In this document: positions 17,264 to 26,018 of the stretch, one piece after another
How positions within the stretch are numbered: position 1 is the stretch's first letter
How the letters are laid out: each line of letters opens with the position of its first letter
NCBI RefSeq assembly: GCF_014397245.1
Contig: NZ_JACLHY010000001.1
Span: 434,001-498,000 of the forward strand
DNA from: Arenibacter arenosicollis
GTDB lineage: Bacteria; Bacteroidota; Bacteroidia; Flavobacteriales; Flavobacteriaceae
Direction of reading: 5' to 3'
DNA length: 64,000 nt
Notes under the pieces: model-generated
Told to the model about the DNA's origin: nothing
The model's database searches: none
The model's input: the letters and a program-made list of their open reading frames with translations, nothing else
Program-made: the position numbers and the translations under genes

Positions 17264-18631
17264 TTAAACGTTTTGAAGAAGCGGACGAAACTTTCGTCTA
17301 AATTTCCATACCAATGCACCTCCCCTAATAAACATCCAAAGGGTAAATGAAAGCCAAATACCATATAGCCCCCAACCAAGATATTTACCTAGAAAGAGCA
17401 AAGGAACAAAACCTAGGAAGGTTGCTACCAGCAAGACATTCCTGAGATATTTCATTTCTCCCAAACCTTTAAAAAGTCCGTCGAAAACAAAGGCAACCAT
17501 ATTCATAGGTATACCAAGAATCAAGATAAAGAATATGGAATAGAAGGTTTGCAATACTGTAATGTCATTGGAAAATATACGCCCTATAGGCCTGTAAAAT
17601 ACAAAACCTGCCGCAACAAGAATTAAACTTATAATTAACCCGTACAGCATGATTTTTTTGGCCAATTCCCAAAGTCCGTCGTAATTCTTGGCACCCAACA
17701 ACTTACCGCCCATTATATTCCCGGCAGCTCCATAGCCATCAATAAAGAAAGCTGAAAAAAGCCAAAGGTTTATTGCTATAGTATGGGCACCTATATACTT
17801 GTCACCTAATGCAGTTGCCTCCCTTACCGCCAAAATTAAGGCAGTATTTAAAGCCAATGCCCTAACAAACAGGTTTAGGCTCATTACCACTAATCTACCC
17901 AGTTCAGGATGTAATGGGAATTTAAGGGTAAGGCTTATACTTGTTTTTGTAACCAGCAATACAAATGCCATTAAAGCCATTATGCCTTGGGCAATTAAAC
18001 TAGCCCAAGCCGCACCTTCCAAATACATCGGAGAAATAATCCCTTCCACACCGTATACGAATACAAAATCAAGGACTATATTTAAAACCGCCCCCGTGAT
18101 GGCAATCAACATAGGGTAAAATGTATTCTGCAAACCTCGAAAAATACCCATTACCGCGAATACAAATAAGGTCAATGGAAAGCCCCAAACCCGAATGGAG
18201 TAGTAAGAAATACAGAGCTCCAGGATTCTGCCTTTGGCATTGAGCAAAACAAATATTTCCTCCACTATAAAAATGGTAGAAAGGAGAATAACAATACTTA
18301 ACAGAATGTTTAGGAAAATGGCCTGTGCCGGGAGTGTTTTAACCCTATCCAACTTCCCCGCACCCAAGTATTGTGACAATATCGCGGAAATTGCGCTACG
18401 TGTCTGGCCCAATATCCATATTAACATTGATAAAAAGGAACCCACTATTCCCGCCGCTGCCAAGGACTCCATCCCATCTTGGGGTATGTTGCCCACTATC
18501 GCAGTGTCCGTAATAGATAGTATTGGCTCCGCAATGCCCGCTATGGTTGCAGGAATGGCAAGATTATTAATGGTTTTAAAATTTATTACTGTCTTCAAAA
18601 AGAAATGTTTTACAATACTAGTTCGAAACAA
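17264..18631 (-). CDS. MATE family efflux transporter
   Basis: 455 residues, 12 predicted membrane segments, multidrug and toxin extrusion fold (DinF-like branch). Seen: NLAIPATIAGIAEPILSITDTAIVG N-terminus, conserved GAVLNIVLDFVFVYG mid-region. The ATG at 18631 overlaps the GNAT stop by 22 bp; a TTG at 18598 would avoid overlap and start nearer the first conserved residues. Exports drugs or metabolites using Na+ or H+; substrate unknown. Confidence 0.9.
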   Translation of the reverse strand: MFRTSIVKHFFLKTVINFKTINNLAIPATIAGIAEPILSITDTAIVGNIPQDGMESLAAAGIVGSFLSMLIWILGQTRSAISAILSQYLGAGKLDRVKTLPAQAIFLNILLSIVILLSTIFIVEEIFVLLNAKGRILELCISYYSIRVWGFPLTLFVFAVMGIFRGLQNTFYPMLIAITGAVLNIVLDFVFVYGVEGIISPMYLEGAAWASLIAQGIMALMAFVLLVTKTSISLTLKFPLHPELGRLVVMSLNLFVRALALNTALILAVREATALGDKYIGAHTIAINLWLFSAFFIDGYGAAGNIMGGKLLGAKNYDGLWELAKKIMLYGLIISLILVAAGFVFYRPIGRIFSNDITVLQTFYSIFFILILGIPMNMVAFVFDGLFKGLGEMKYLRNVLLVATFLGFVPLLFLGKYLGWGLYGIWLSFTLWMFIRGGALVWKFRRKFRPLLQNV

Positions 18632-19110
18632 TGAAAGGGAAATTGACTCTGTTTGGGGAAATAAATATCTCCAACAGTTTTGTAACCTCTAACCGAATAG
18701 AATTTATTGTTACGGCTATTTTTGCTAAAAGTATCAAGTCTTACGGATATATAACCCGCTTTCCTGGCATATTCCTCTGCAAAATCCATTAATTTCACGG
18801 CATACCCTTTTCTTTGTTGCTCTGGATGAACGGCCAACCGATGAATATAAATATTCCTTCCATTTGGGGTTAACCAGTTAATTGGATCATATTCAGAATC
18901 CATTAGGGTGGAGACCACTACTGATCCAATTAATTTTCCTTTTTCTTCCAAAACATAAAGTTCCTTTCGGGCAACATCTAACTTAAAGGCCTCTAGTGAA
19001 GGATAATATTCGTTCCATTGATAAATGCCCTGTTCTATCATATTATTGGCGCAAGCCTTAGTAATATTAAGAATGTCGGGAATTTCCAATATCTTTGCCA
19101 ATCGAATCAT
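18610..19110 (-). CDS. GNAT family N-acetyltransferase
   Basis: 166 residues. Acetyl-CoA binding motif A is clear: RLAVHPEQQRKGYAVKLMDFAEEYA (Q-x-x-G-x-A type, seen in two parts). Ends CFELVL. Acetylates an unknown small molecule or protein. Upstream of and overlapping the MATE exporter gene, so the pair may modify and export the same compound, but that is only inference. Confidence 0.88.
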   Translation of the reverse strand: MIRLAKILEIPDILNITKACANNMIEQGIYQWNEYYPSLEAFKLDVARKELYVLEEKGKLIGSVVVSTLMDSEYDPINWLTPNGRNIYIHRLAVHPEQQRKGYAVKLMDFAEEYARKAGYISVRLDTFSKNSRNNKFYSVRGYKTVGDIYFPKQSQFPFHCFELVL

Positions 19111-19322
19111 GCACGGTTAAATTTAATTTGTAAATTTATGCTATTCATGAACAATCGTATCAAGTAAAGGCACAGCCATTTTATAAACATTAACCAAAAT
19201 ATTAATTACGCCATGTCTGACCAACGAACTAGTAAAGGCGTTAAAAACAATTAAGACTGAACTTATGAAATGAGCCATAACGATTTTGGAAGCTAACCGA
19301 AATGATTAATATGGCGAATTAC

Positions 19323-19340
19323 TCCCGATAGGTATCGGGA
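19323..19340. repeat. Extragenic palindrome TCCCGATA-GG-TATCGGGA
   Basis: Exact 8-bp inverted repeat with a 2-nt spacer, 29 bp before the universal stress protein start. Lacks a U tract. Short palindromes of this CCCGATA/TATCGGG type recur in flavobacterial genomes; only one was noticed here. Could be an operator. Confidence 0.5.
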
Positions 19341-19368
19341 TGACCAACCATAAAATAAATATAAACAG

Positions 19369-20166
19369 ATGAAAAATATCCTAGTTCCGATTGGAACCTC
19401 TGAAAATGCACACGAAACATTACAATACGCGGTGGACTTCGCAACCGAATTTGGTTCCAATATTTTTGTAATGGAAGTATTTAGTGTTAGTGCCAGTGCC
19501 AGTACTTTGGCGAACATCAGGGAAAAACTTGCAGAAAGCAGTAAAGAGCATATAAAGGCGGTCATTGAAAAGGTGGATTCCAAAAATGTAACTATTAAAA
19601 TGGCCACTTATAATGGAGATATCGTGGACGGACTAAAGGACATAGACAAAGATTTAGGGATTGACCTAATTATTTTGGCTCCAAGAAGTAACGACATACA
19701 AGAGGAATTGTATTTAGGAAATACTTCTGGAAAAATTGTAAAACAAACGGATATACCTACTCTTATTGTTCCAAAGGGGACTGTTTTTAAACCGTTTAAA
19801 ACAGTATTGACAGCCTTTAAATCTGGAGTATTGAAGCAGAAGAGTATTTTATACCCTTTGATTGAAATTAAGAAAAAGTTTGAGTCCAAGGTTAGTCTCT
19901 TATTTGTAAAAACGCCAGGCTACACCAAGGAAGATCTAAAGATAAATATGTCATTAATGGGATTGAGTGCAGAACTTATCCAATCTGAAAATCCTTCTAC
20001 ATATTTAGGGGTATTACAGCATTTTGAAGCAAAACACCCAGACTTACTTTGTGTTTTCAGAAGAAAAAGAGGTTTCTTTAAAAAACTATGGGAAAAAAAC
20101 ACAATTCCCAAATCGGAATTTTACGCTCCAGTGCCAGTTTTGGTGTTAAGTGTGAAAAAAGATTAA
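19369..20166 (+). CDS. Universal stress protein (two UspA-type halves)
   Basis: 265 residues. First half is a clear Usp domain: MKNILVPIGTSENAHETL, the ATP-loop-like tail GNTSGKIVKQTDIPTLIVPKG (seen in parts; consensus G2xG9xG[S/T]). The second half has the same length but is degenerate and lacks an obvious ATP loop. Cytosolic stress or energy-state protein. It has no FNR-like site upstream, unlike the second Usp gene at 41845, so the two are probably controlled differently. Confidence 0.87.
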   Translation: MKNILVPIGTSENAHETLQYAVDFATEFGSNIFVMEVFSVSASASTLANIREKLAESSKEHIKAVIEKVDSKNVTIKMATYNGDIVDGLKDIDKDLGIDLIILAPRSNDIQEELYLGNTSGKIVKQTDIPTLIVPKGTVFKPFKTVLTAFKSGVLKQKSILYPLIEIKKKFESKVSLLFVKTPGYTKEDLKINMSLMGLSAELIQSENPSTYLGVLQHFEAKHPDLLCVFRRKRGFFKKLWEKNTIPKSEFYAPVPVLVLSVKKD

Positions 20167-20235
20167 TAATTTTGGAATAAGCTTAAATTGTACTTTGATA
20201 GTGTCAGAAAAAGTATTTTCTTTGCGGCAGCCAAA

Positions 20236-20313
<78 letters not shown>

Positions 20314-20317
20314 GATC

Positions 20318-20345
20318 AAACGCAATTGGTTTTGCGTTTTAAAAC
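20318..20345 (+). terminator. Terminator after tRNA-Ala
   Basis: AAACGCAA pairs with TTGCGTTT across a TTGG-containing loop, then T-rich sequence; first hairpin downstream of the tRNA. Confidence 0.6.
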
Positions 20346-20350
20346 TAAGG

Positions 20351-20380
20351 AAAGCCACTCAAGTTTATTTGAGTGGCTTT
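20351..20380 (+). terminator. Second strong hairpin downstream of tRNA-Ala
   Basis: 12-bp perfect stem AAAGCCACTCAA/TTGAGTGGCTTT with a 6-nt loop. Backs up the tRNA terminator or ends a lost neighbouring gene. A further exact 8-bp inverted repeat (AGGCCTAT/ATAGGCCT) follows at 20392-20411. Confidence 0.6.
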
Positions 20381-20448
20381 CGTGTTTTAAAAGGCCTATG
20401 CCAATAGGCCTAACCAATTGCATTTGCAGGATTGGATATTTTGCGGAG

Positions 20449-20531
20449 CAACACAGTTACTCCGGTATTCTCCACCAAGTAAACACAAGGCTTCAAGAGT
20501 TTTTAACTTTTGAAGCCCTTTTTTTTTGTGC
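20449..20531 (+). repeat. Decayed tRNA 3' end plus terminator, left copy
   Basis: Contains the last 17 nt of the tRNA-Ala T arm/acceptor (ACTCCGGTATTCTCCAC, 20459-20475) without the rest of the tRNA. It is followed by a terminator hairpin GGCTTCAA/TTGAAGCC and a long T tract. An aligned copy lies at 27263. Together they bracket about 6.8 kb, as attachment-site duplications at a tRNA gene do. Confidence 0.6.
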
Positions 20532-20803
20532 GCAATTTTCACGCTAATTAAGTTAAAAATTATTTGGACATCAAATGACCTCTGCAATGGTACCTAAAAC
20601 ACCATTAGTACATCAAACCTGGACTTACCTCCTTTTCCGTATCCAATAAATGGGATGCCAAAAAGTTATTCGCCTTGGCCCTTGAAATCAATTCGATGTT
20701 GTGGGATTACATCAATATATAATGTATTTGAGCAATGCCTTATTGGAATCTATATATATTTTAGAAGGTATTTAAAATTAGATGTGGATAATAGTTTAGA
20801 AAA
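20532..20803 (+). other. Gene-poor stretch with possible coding remnant
   Basis: No intact gene. Two short protein-like runs in different frames, MTSAMVPKTPLVHQTWTYLL from about 20578 and KWDAKKLFALALEINSMLWD from about 20650, could be remains of one small gene broken by a frameshift. The rest is AT-rich upstream sequence of the sugar dehydrogenase gene. Confidence 0.3.
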
Positions 20804-22072
20804 ATGAAAATCCTAACAAGTATACTATTCATTGTGGTAGCCTTCTTCTGTAGGTCACAAACGGTAGATTCGCTTCCCCCATTGACAGCATCCAAATCGG
20901 TGTCCAACTATTCCAAAGTAATCGGTTGGAAGAACGGCCGTGTACCGAATGCCCCTAATGGCTTTAATGTAACAAAATATGCGGATGGATTTAAAAATCC
21001 CCGGTGGATGTACACAGCCCCCAACGGCGATGTGCTGGTAGCCCAGAGCAATTCCAATTATCCGCTATGGAAGAAAATTGGGGCCTGGCTCATAGGTGCC
21101 TCAAGGTCCAAAAGCTTTAAAAACAGCGCGGATGTCATCACACTATTACGCGATACAGACCATGATGGCAGTCCTGATATACGGCAAACCTTTCTTAAAC
21201 ACGAACTCAATCAGCCTTTTGGAATGCTTATAATGGGCAAGTGGTTCTATGTCGCCAATACAGATGCGGTATTACGCTTTCCTTACGACACAGGACAATT
21301 GAAAATTAGCGGACCGGCAGAACGGATCATCGATTTGCCTGCTGGAAAAGCCAACCGTCACTGGACCCGAAATATTGTTTCTAACGACGACAACTCGAAA
21401 ATCTACATTGCAGTGGGAAGTGGTAGTAACATAGCTGAAAAAGGTTTGGAAAAGGAGGTGTTGAAAGCTAATATCTTAGAGATAAACCCGGATGGAACAG
21501 GTCTTCGGGTCTTTGCCTCTGGACTACGTAACCCTGTAGGCATGGATTGGCAACCTGAAACCGAAACCTTGTGGACGGCGGTCAACGAGAGGGACGGTTT
21601 GGGCAATAATTTGGTGCCCGATTATCTTACCCAGGTCAAAGAAAATGGATTCTATGGATGGCCCTATGTCTACTATGGCCAAAATGAAGATCCCAGGGTC
21701 AGCTACATCAAACCTGCAAAAATAAAGGAAACCCTGCTACCCGATGTCAACCTAGGCCCTCATACCGCTTCTTTGGGCTTGCTTTTCTACAGAGGGGAAA
21801 CATTTCCTGAAAAATATCGTCACGGGGCTTTTGTAGCCCAGCACGGATCTTGGAACAGGGACAAATTGTCCGGCTATAAAGTCGTATTCATTCCGTTCAA
21901 AAAGGGGAAACCTTCGGGCGATCCCGAGGATTTCCTAACCAGTTTCATAGTTGATTCCGAAAAGGACAAAGTTTATGGGCGCCCCGTGGGACTGGCGATG
22001 TTGCCCGATGGCTCCCTACTGGTGACCGATGATGTCACCAATACGATTTGGAGGGTAAGCGCTGAAGAATAA
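20804..22072 (+). CDS. Sorbosone dehydrogenase-like / soluble quinoprotein glucose dehydrogenase family
   Basis: 422 residues with an N-terminal signal peptide (MKILTSILFIVVAFF), so periplasmic or secreted. Six-bladed beta-propeller motifs: GDVLVAQSNS, RNIVSNDDNSKIYIAVGSGSN, ILEINPDGTGLRVFASGLRNPVG (in parts), GHGSWNR-like QHGSWNRDKLSGYK and LLVTDDVTNTIWRV at the end. Family members oxidise sugars with PQQ, but many Bacteroidota homologues have no known substrate. It is on the opposite strand from the ATP-grasp cluster in the tRNA-fragment-flanked segment. Confidence 0.85.
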   Translation: MKILTSILFIVVAFFCRSQTVDSLPPLTASKSVSNYSKVIGWKNGRVPNAPNGFNVTKYADGFKNPRWMYTAPNGDVLVAQSNSNYPLWKKIGAWLIGASRSKSFKNSADVITLLRDTDHDGSPDIRQTFLKHELNQPFGMLIMGKWFYVANTDAVLRFPYDTGQLKISGPAERIIDLPAGKANRHWTRNIVSNDDNSKIYIAVGSGSNIAEKGLEKEVLKANILEINPDGTGLRVFASGLRNPVGMDWQPETETLWTAVNERDGLGNNLVPDYLTQVKENGFYGWPYVYYGQNEDPRVSYIKPAKIKETLLPDVNLGPHTASLGLLFYRGETFPEKYRHGAFVAQHGSWNRDKLSGYKVVFIPFKKGKPSGDPEDFLTSFIVDSEKDKVYGRPVGLAMLPDGSLLVTDDVTNTIWRVSAEE

Positions 22073-22224
22073 TTTGCTCAAGAGCACAGCCTAATAAAGA
22101 ACTCTCGAATCCCGTACTTGCTATAGATTTAAATTGTATTAGTAAAATAAGGCAACCTATTGGTTATGTTATACGTCCGTTTCCAAAACTTGTTTCGTTC
22201 TACACTCAAAAAGTCTCCGACGAA

Positions 22225-23070
22225 TTAATGATGCAGTTTAATTTTTAGACTTGTTGTAAGAATTGAAATCGCATTTCCCCTTACCGACCCTGAAACGGGC
22301 ATGGTATTCAAATAATTGGCACTTGAGGATACTGGAAAATACATATTCGATGTTCTAATACCGTTGCTGGGATCATAGCCTATCCACCCTGCACCGGGCA
22401 GGAACACTTCTGTCCAACCATGAAGCTCGTATTTAGGATTATCTACCTCAACGTAAAAATACCCGCTTACAAAACGCGCTGCGATACCTAGGTGACGCAA
22501 TAGTTGAATTTGCATCCATGCAAAATCCCGGCATGACCCTTTTTTCAATTCAAATGTTTGATCAGGCTGGTAGGGTTCTCCTATTTCTCGTATTTCCAAG
22601 ACAAAATCCTCATGAATATGCCTGGTGAGTTCACTTAGAAAGCCAAGTGTATTGCCATTTACATCCGATAATATAACGTCGCCGTACTCTTTCAAAGATG
22701 CCCCAATAGAAATTTTCTCAACAAATGGAATTAAAAGTTTTTTTAAGGCGTCGTCATACTCAAATGGCATTTGATTAAAGCTTGGTGGATACAGTAGAAA
22801 ATTAAATGGGTTATAAGGGGTAACGGTCAATATGGATGTCGACCTGATGCTTAGTTTGGTATGCATACCTTCATACCAACTAAAATGTACTGTATTGTTT
22901 TCGGCGTCCTTCTGTTGAGAAATACCGGCTACCTTAGGAGACACTTCTAAGCCAAAACTTTTTAATTCTGCATATGGTGTTTCTCTAGGTTTGAACCTAA
23001 AGTAATGCGGTTCTAAATAGACTTCCGATTGATACTCATATTCGGTTTCGTGTATAATTTCAACTTCCAT
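22225..23070 (-). CDS. Transglutaminase-like cysteine protease family protein
   Basis: 281 residues. N-terminal bacterial transglutaminase-like beta domain and a catalytic domain with Cys in GSCRDFAWMQIQLLRHLG, His in ELHGWTEVFLPG and Asp in IGYDPSNGI. Belongs to the well-known trio with a circularly permuted ATP-grasp and an alpha-E protein (predicted peptide-bond-forming and -cleaving system). Last gene of the cluster; its ATG is 7 bp after a 36-codon frame. Confidence 0.92.
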   Translation of the reverse strand: MEVEIIHETEYEYQSEVYLEPHYFRFKPRETPYAELKSFGLEVSPKVAGISQQKDAENNTVHFSWYEGMHTKLSIRSTSILTVTPYNPFNFLLYPPSFNQMPFEYDDALKKLLIPFVEKISIGASLKEYGDVILSDVNGNTLGFLSELTRHIHEDFVLEIREIGEPYQPDQTFELKKGSCRDFAWMQIQLLRHLGIAARFVSGYFYVEVDNPKYELHGWTEVFLPGAGWIGYDPSNGIRTSNMYFPVSSSANYLNTMPVSGSVRGNAISILTTSLKIKLHH

Positions 23071-23076
23071 AAAACC

Positions 23077-23187
23077 TTATCTTTCAGGTGTAGATTTGAC
23101 ATTCCGCATAGCCTCTTTTAAGCGCTTTAATTTTACTTGCTTTTTAGCCTGTATGTTTTTTTGACCAGTGATAGGCCCTGTGCGCAT
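23077..23187 (-). CDS. Possible 36-aa basic peptide gene in the ATP-grasp cluster
   Basis: ATG at 23187, stop at 23077, 36 residues, about one third Lys/Arg and no hydrophobic stretch (MRTGPITGQKNIQAKK... to ...STPER). A GGGAG purine run lies just before the ATG, and the frame fills the gap between the alpha-E stop and the transglutaminase start almost exactly (7 bp to the next ATG). It could be a peptide substrate of the cluster, or just an open spacer; no homologue is known to me. Confidence 0.4.
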   Translation of the reverse strand: MRTGPITGQKNIQAKKQVKLKRLKEAMRNVKSTPER

Positions 23188-23231
23188 TATACTCCCAAAA
23201 CCCAATTTTAATACAGTACAAATGTAGAGGT

Positions 23232-24209
23232 TCATTGGTTTTCTATATTAAGACTTGTTTGTTGGTGTGAGTTTGCAAAAAAGGAGTCGTAAATTGCTGT
23301 AGACACCTCGTTGAGTCTTTTCTGGAAAGTATCGATATACTCATGTAAACCACTATCAAAAATGTCATTTACATCTGTGAATTCCAATTGTGACCTAAGT
23401 TTACCCAACTGTTTTTCAGCGGTATTGGTAAACCCTCCTTCATTACCAGTTATTGCGTTTAAGGACTTTTCAGCTTCAATCAAACAGAAGTTGATGGAGC
23501 GGGGAAAAACCTTATCTAAAATCAAAAATTCAGAAATATTCAAAGCGGTAAGTTTCCCATATTTTTTTCGATACATATCATATGCGGATACTGATTTAAG
23601 CAAAGCCGCCCATTGAGCCAAGTCGAAAGGAGTGCCTACGGCTTGTGGTGTTGTTAGTAAGATGTGATATTTTACATCCAAAACACGGGAAGTTTTGTCC
23701 GCACGTTCTATCAGTTGCCCTATTTTACCAAAATGCCAACCGTCGTTACGCGATATGGAGATGGCCAAAATTCCGTATAAGAGTTGACAACCTTCCTTCA
23801 CTTTTTTAAAAAATAGACGTGGGTCATTCTCTTTCCAACTCTTTTTTTCCAATTCTTCCATCACGAAATAATAAAGGTAATTGATTTGTTCCCATACTTC
23901 CTTGGTCAATTCTGGTCTAATGGCCCTTGCATTTTCCCTTGCATGCCGAATAGAGTTGTAGACCGAATTCGGGTTTTGAGGGTCGAATCCCAAGAAATAT
24001 ATGACTTTTTCCTTTTCCACGGTCTCATAGAGCGACTCATACAGATCCCAATCCCCAGTAATAACCACCAAAGGCTTCCATTGCTGAATGGCATCAGGGG
24101 TTGATTCCAAAGAAAGATTGAAATTTACATCCATGAATCTGGCATAATTTTCGGCCCTTTCAACGTACCTATTCATCCAATACATGGTATTTGCGATTCT
24201 ACTTAGCAT
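23232..24209 (-). CDS. Alpha-E domain-containing protein
   Basis: 325 residues, almost entirely helical. N-terminal MLSRIANTMYWMNRYVERAENYARFMDV is the hallmark of the alpha-E family (seen in parts), which always accompanies circularly permuted ATP-grasp ligases and transglutaminases in a predicted peptide-modifying system. Begins 10 bp after the ATP-grasp stop, so clearly co-transcribed. Confidence 0.93.
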   Translation of the reverse strand: MLSRIANTMYWMNRYVERAENYARFMDVNFNLSLESTPDAIQQWKPLVVITGDWDLYESLYETVEKEKVIYFLGFDPQNPNSVYNSIRHARENARAIRPELTKEVWEQINYLYYFVMEELEKKSWKENDPRLFFKKVKEGCQLLYGILAISISRNDGWHFGKIGQLIERADKTSRVLDVKYHILLTTPQAVGTPFDLAQWAALLKSVSAYDMYRKKYGKLTALNISEFLILDKVFPRSINFCLIEAEKSLNAITGNEGGFTNTAEKQLGKLRSQLEFTDVNDIFDSGLHEYIDTFQKRLNEVSTAIYDSFFANSHQQTSLNIENQ

Positions 24210-24218
24210 AGTTCTGTT

Positions 24219-25658
24219 TTATTTATTATCCAAGACCCAAGTATCCTTGCTGCCTCCGCCTTGTGAAGAATTTACAACCAACGACCCTTTTTTCAATGCT
24301 ACCCTGGTCAGCGCGCCTGGTATTACCTTGATATCTTTTCCATAGAGAATATACGGTCTTAGATCTACATGTCGGCCCTCTATACTATTATCACAGAGTG
24401 TTGGTACTCGGGAAAGGTTGATCATGGGCTGTGCAATATAATTCCTCGGATTATTTTTGATCTTCTTAACAAACTCGTCTTGTTCTGTTTTTGTAGCATG
24501 TGGACCTATCAACATTCCATACCCTCCAGAACCATCTGTCTGTTTGACCACTAATTCGGCAATGTTATCAATAACATATTTACAATCCTGTTCTTCAGCG
24601 CATATATATGTTTTAATGTTTGGTATTAACGCCTCCTCGCCCAAATAATATTTTATCAACCTTGGAATATAGGCATACACTGCCTTGTCGTCTGCAACGC
24701 CAGCTCCCGGTGCATTTACCAATACTACATTTCCCTTTAAATAAGCTCCGAACAACCCTGGAGTTCCTAAAAGGGAATCTTTGTTGAATACCAAAGGGTC
24801 AATAAACTCATCATCAACCCTGCGGTAGATTACATCAACTTTTTGTAGACCATAGGTGGTCATCATATATACAAAGTCATCCTTGACCACCAAATCCCCT
24901 CCTTCTACCAATTCGGCTCCCATTTGTTGTGCCAAATAAGCATGTTCAAAATAGGCTGAATTATAGATTCCAGGTGTTAATACCACAATAGAGGGCTTAC
25001 TGACTTTTGTAAGCGACTCCAGCATATCTCTTAAATAGTGCGAATAATCATGAACAGGTCTCACATTTAGTTGTTCAAACATTTCTGGGAACGTACGTTT
25101 CAAGATTTCCCTGTTTTCCAACATATAAGATACTCCGGACGGACATCTTAGATTATCTTCCAACACGTAAAACTTTCCATCTCCACCGCGTATTAGATCT
25201 GTTCCTGAAATATGGCTCCAAACATTTTCAGGCGGTTTCAGTCCAATACATTCCTTAAGATAACTGGCACTCGAAAGCACCAATTCTTTAGGAATAATTT
25301 TATCCTTTAAGACTTTTTGGTCATTATAAATATCATTGATAAACAAGTTCAGAGCCACTATTCTTTGTTTTAGACCCTTGGACAGATAGTCCCAATCCGC
25401 ACCGCTCACTATTCTTGGAATGATGTCTAAATGGAGAATACGTTCAACTCCTTGATTATCATTATATACATTAAATGTCATACCTAGAGATAGCTGTGCC
25501 CGGTCTGTTGAATGCTGAAGAAAATTTAGCTTGTTCCAACTTACTTTCTCCAAACGTTTTTTAAATAGTTCATAACTTGGGCGCACATCATGGGTATCGT
25601 TGAACATCTCATCATAAAAACCCTTTATGGTATAGTCGTTAAAATTTATTTTAGACAT
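24219..25658 (-). CDS. Circularly permuted type 2 ATP-grasp protein
   Basis: About 479 residues from the ATG at 25658 (MSKINFNDYTIKGFYDEM); an upstream ATG at 25709 adds a leader not typical of the family. Seen: DLIRGGDGKFYVLEDNLRCPSG (in parts), VVLTPGIYNSAYFEHAYLAQ, GDLVVKDDFVYM and RRVDDEFIDPLVF, VKQTDGSGGYGMLIGP. It would form an amide bond with ATP, probably on a peptide or amino acid. First gene of the alpha-E/transglutaminase unit. Confidence 0.93.
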   Translation of the reverse strand: MSKINFNDYTIKGFYDEMFNDTHDVRPSYELFKKRLEKVSWNKLNFLQHSTDRAQLSLGMTFNVYNDNQGVERILHLDIIPRIVSGADWDYLSKGLKQRIVALNLFINDIYNDQKVLKDKIIPKELVLSSASYLKECIGLKPPENVWSHISGTDLIRGGDGKFYVLEDNLRCPSGVSYMLENREILKRTFPEMFEQLNVRPVHDYSHYLRDMLESLTKVSKPSIVVLTPGIYNSAYFEHAYLAQQMGAELVEGGDLVVKDDFVYMMTTYGLQKVDVIYRRVDDEFIDPLVFNKDSLLGTPGLFGAYLKGNVVLVNAPGAGVADDKAVYAYIPRLIKYYLGEEALIPNIKTYICAEEQDCKYVIDNIAELVVKQTDGSGGYGMLIGPHATKTEQDEFVKKIKNNPRNYIAQPMINLSRVPTLCDNSIEGRHVDLRPYILYGKDIKVIPGALTRVALKKGSLVVNSSQGGGSKDTWVLDNK

Positions 25659-26018
25659 ATTTTTGAAGTGTAGTTGAAAGCTGAGTACAGGTTTTAAGGT
25701 GGAATTCAATTAAACCTGTTTGAAAAGCGTTGGTTCTTAAAGATAGTGCTAAATAATTTATTTAAACTATATATAGCGCTTTAAAGTCATCAGTATCTTA
25801 GCAAGATGGTACGGAAAGTCCTAAAATCAAAAAATGGCGATAGGCTATAAAGCCATCATTGTAAAGTTAAGCACTATACTATTGCGAATTAGAATCCGTA
25901 TTGAAGTGCGAAAGGAAACTTATTTCTTAGAAAAAATTTCTGAAACAGTAAACTTCGCATTCAGAATTCCCTGCTTTTTAGAATTAGTAATCAAATGAAA
26001 AAATATAAAGTTTAGCAA
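25659..26018. other. Intergenic gap, no gene seen
   Basis: About 360 bp between the zinc metallopeptidase stop and the ATP-grasp start, AT-rich. Probably holds the promoter of the ATP-grasp operon, but no convincing TTG-N19-TAnnTTTG match was picked out. No tRNA or strong terminator. Confidence 0.5.

Noticed and set aside
19303-19314. TGATTAATATGG before the first universal stress protein, a near match to the FNR-like site.
   Set aside because: Second half-site has two mismatches and there is no -7 box at the 23-nt spacing.
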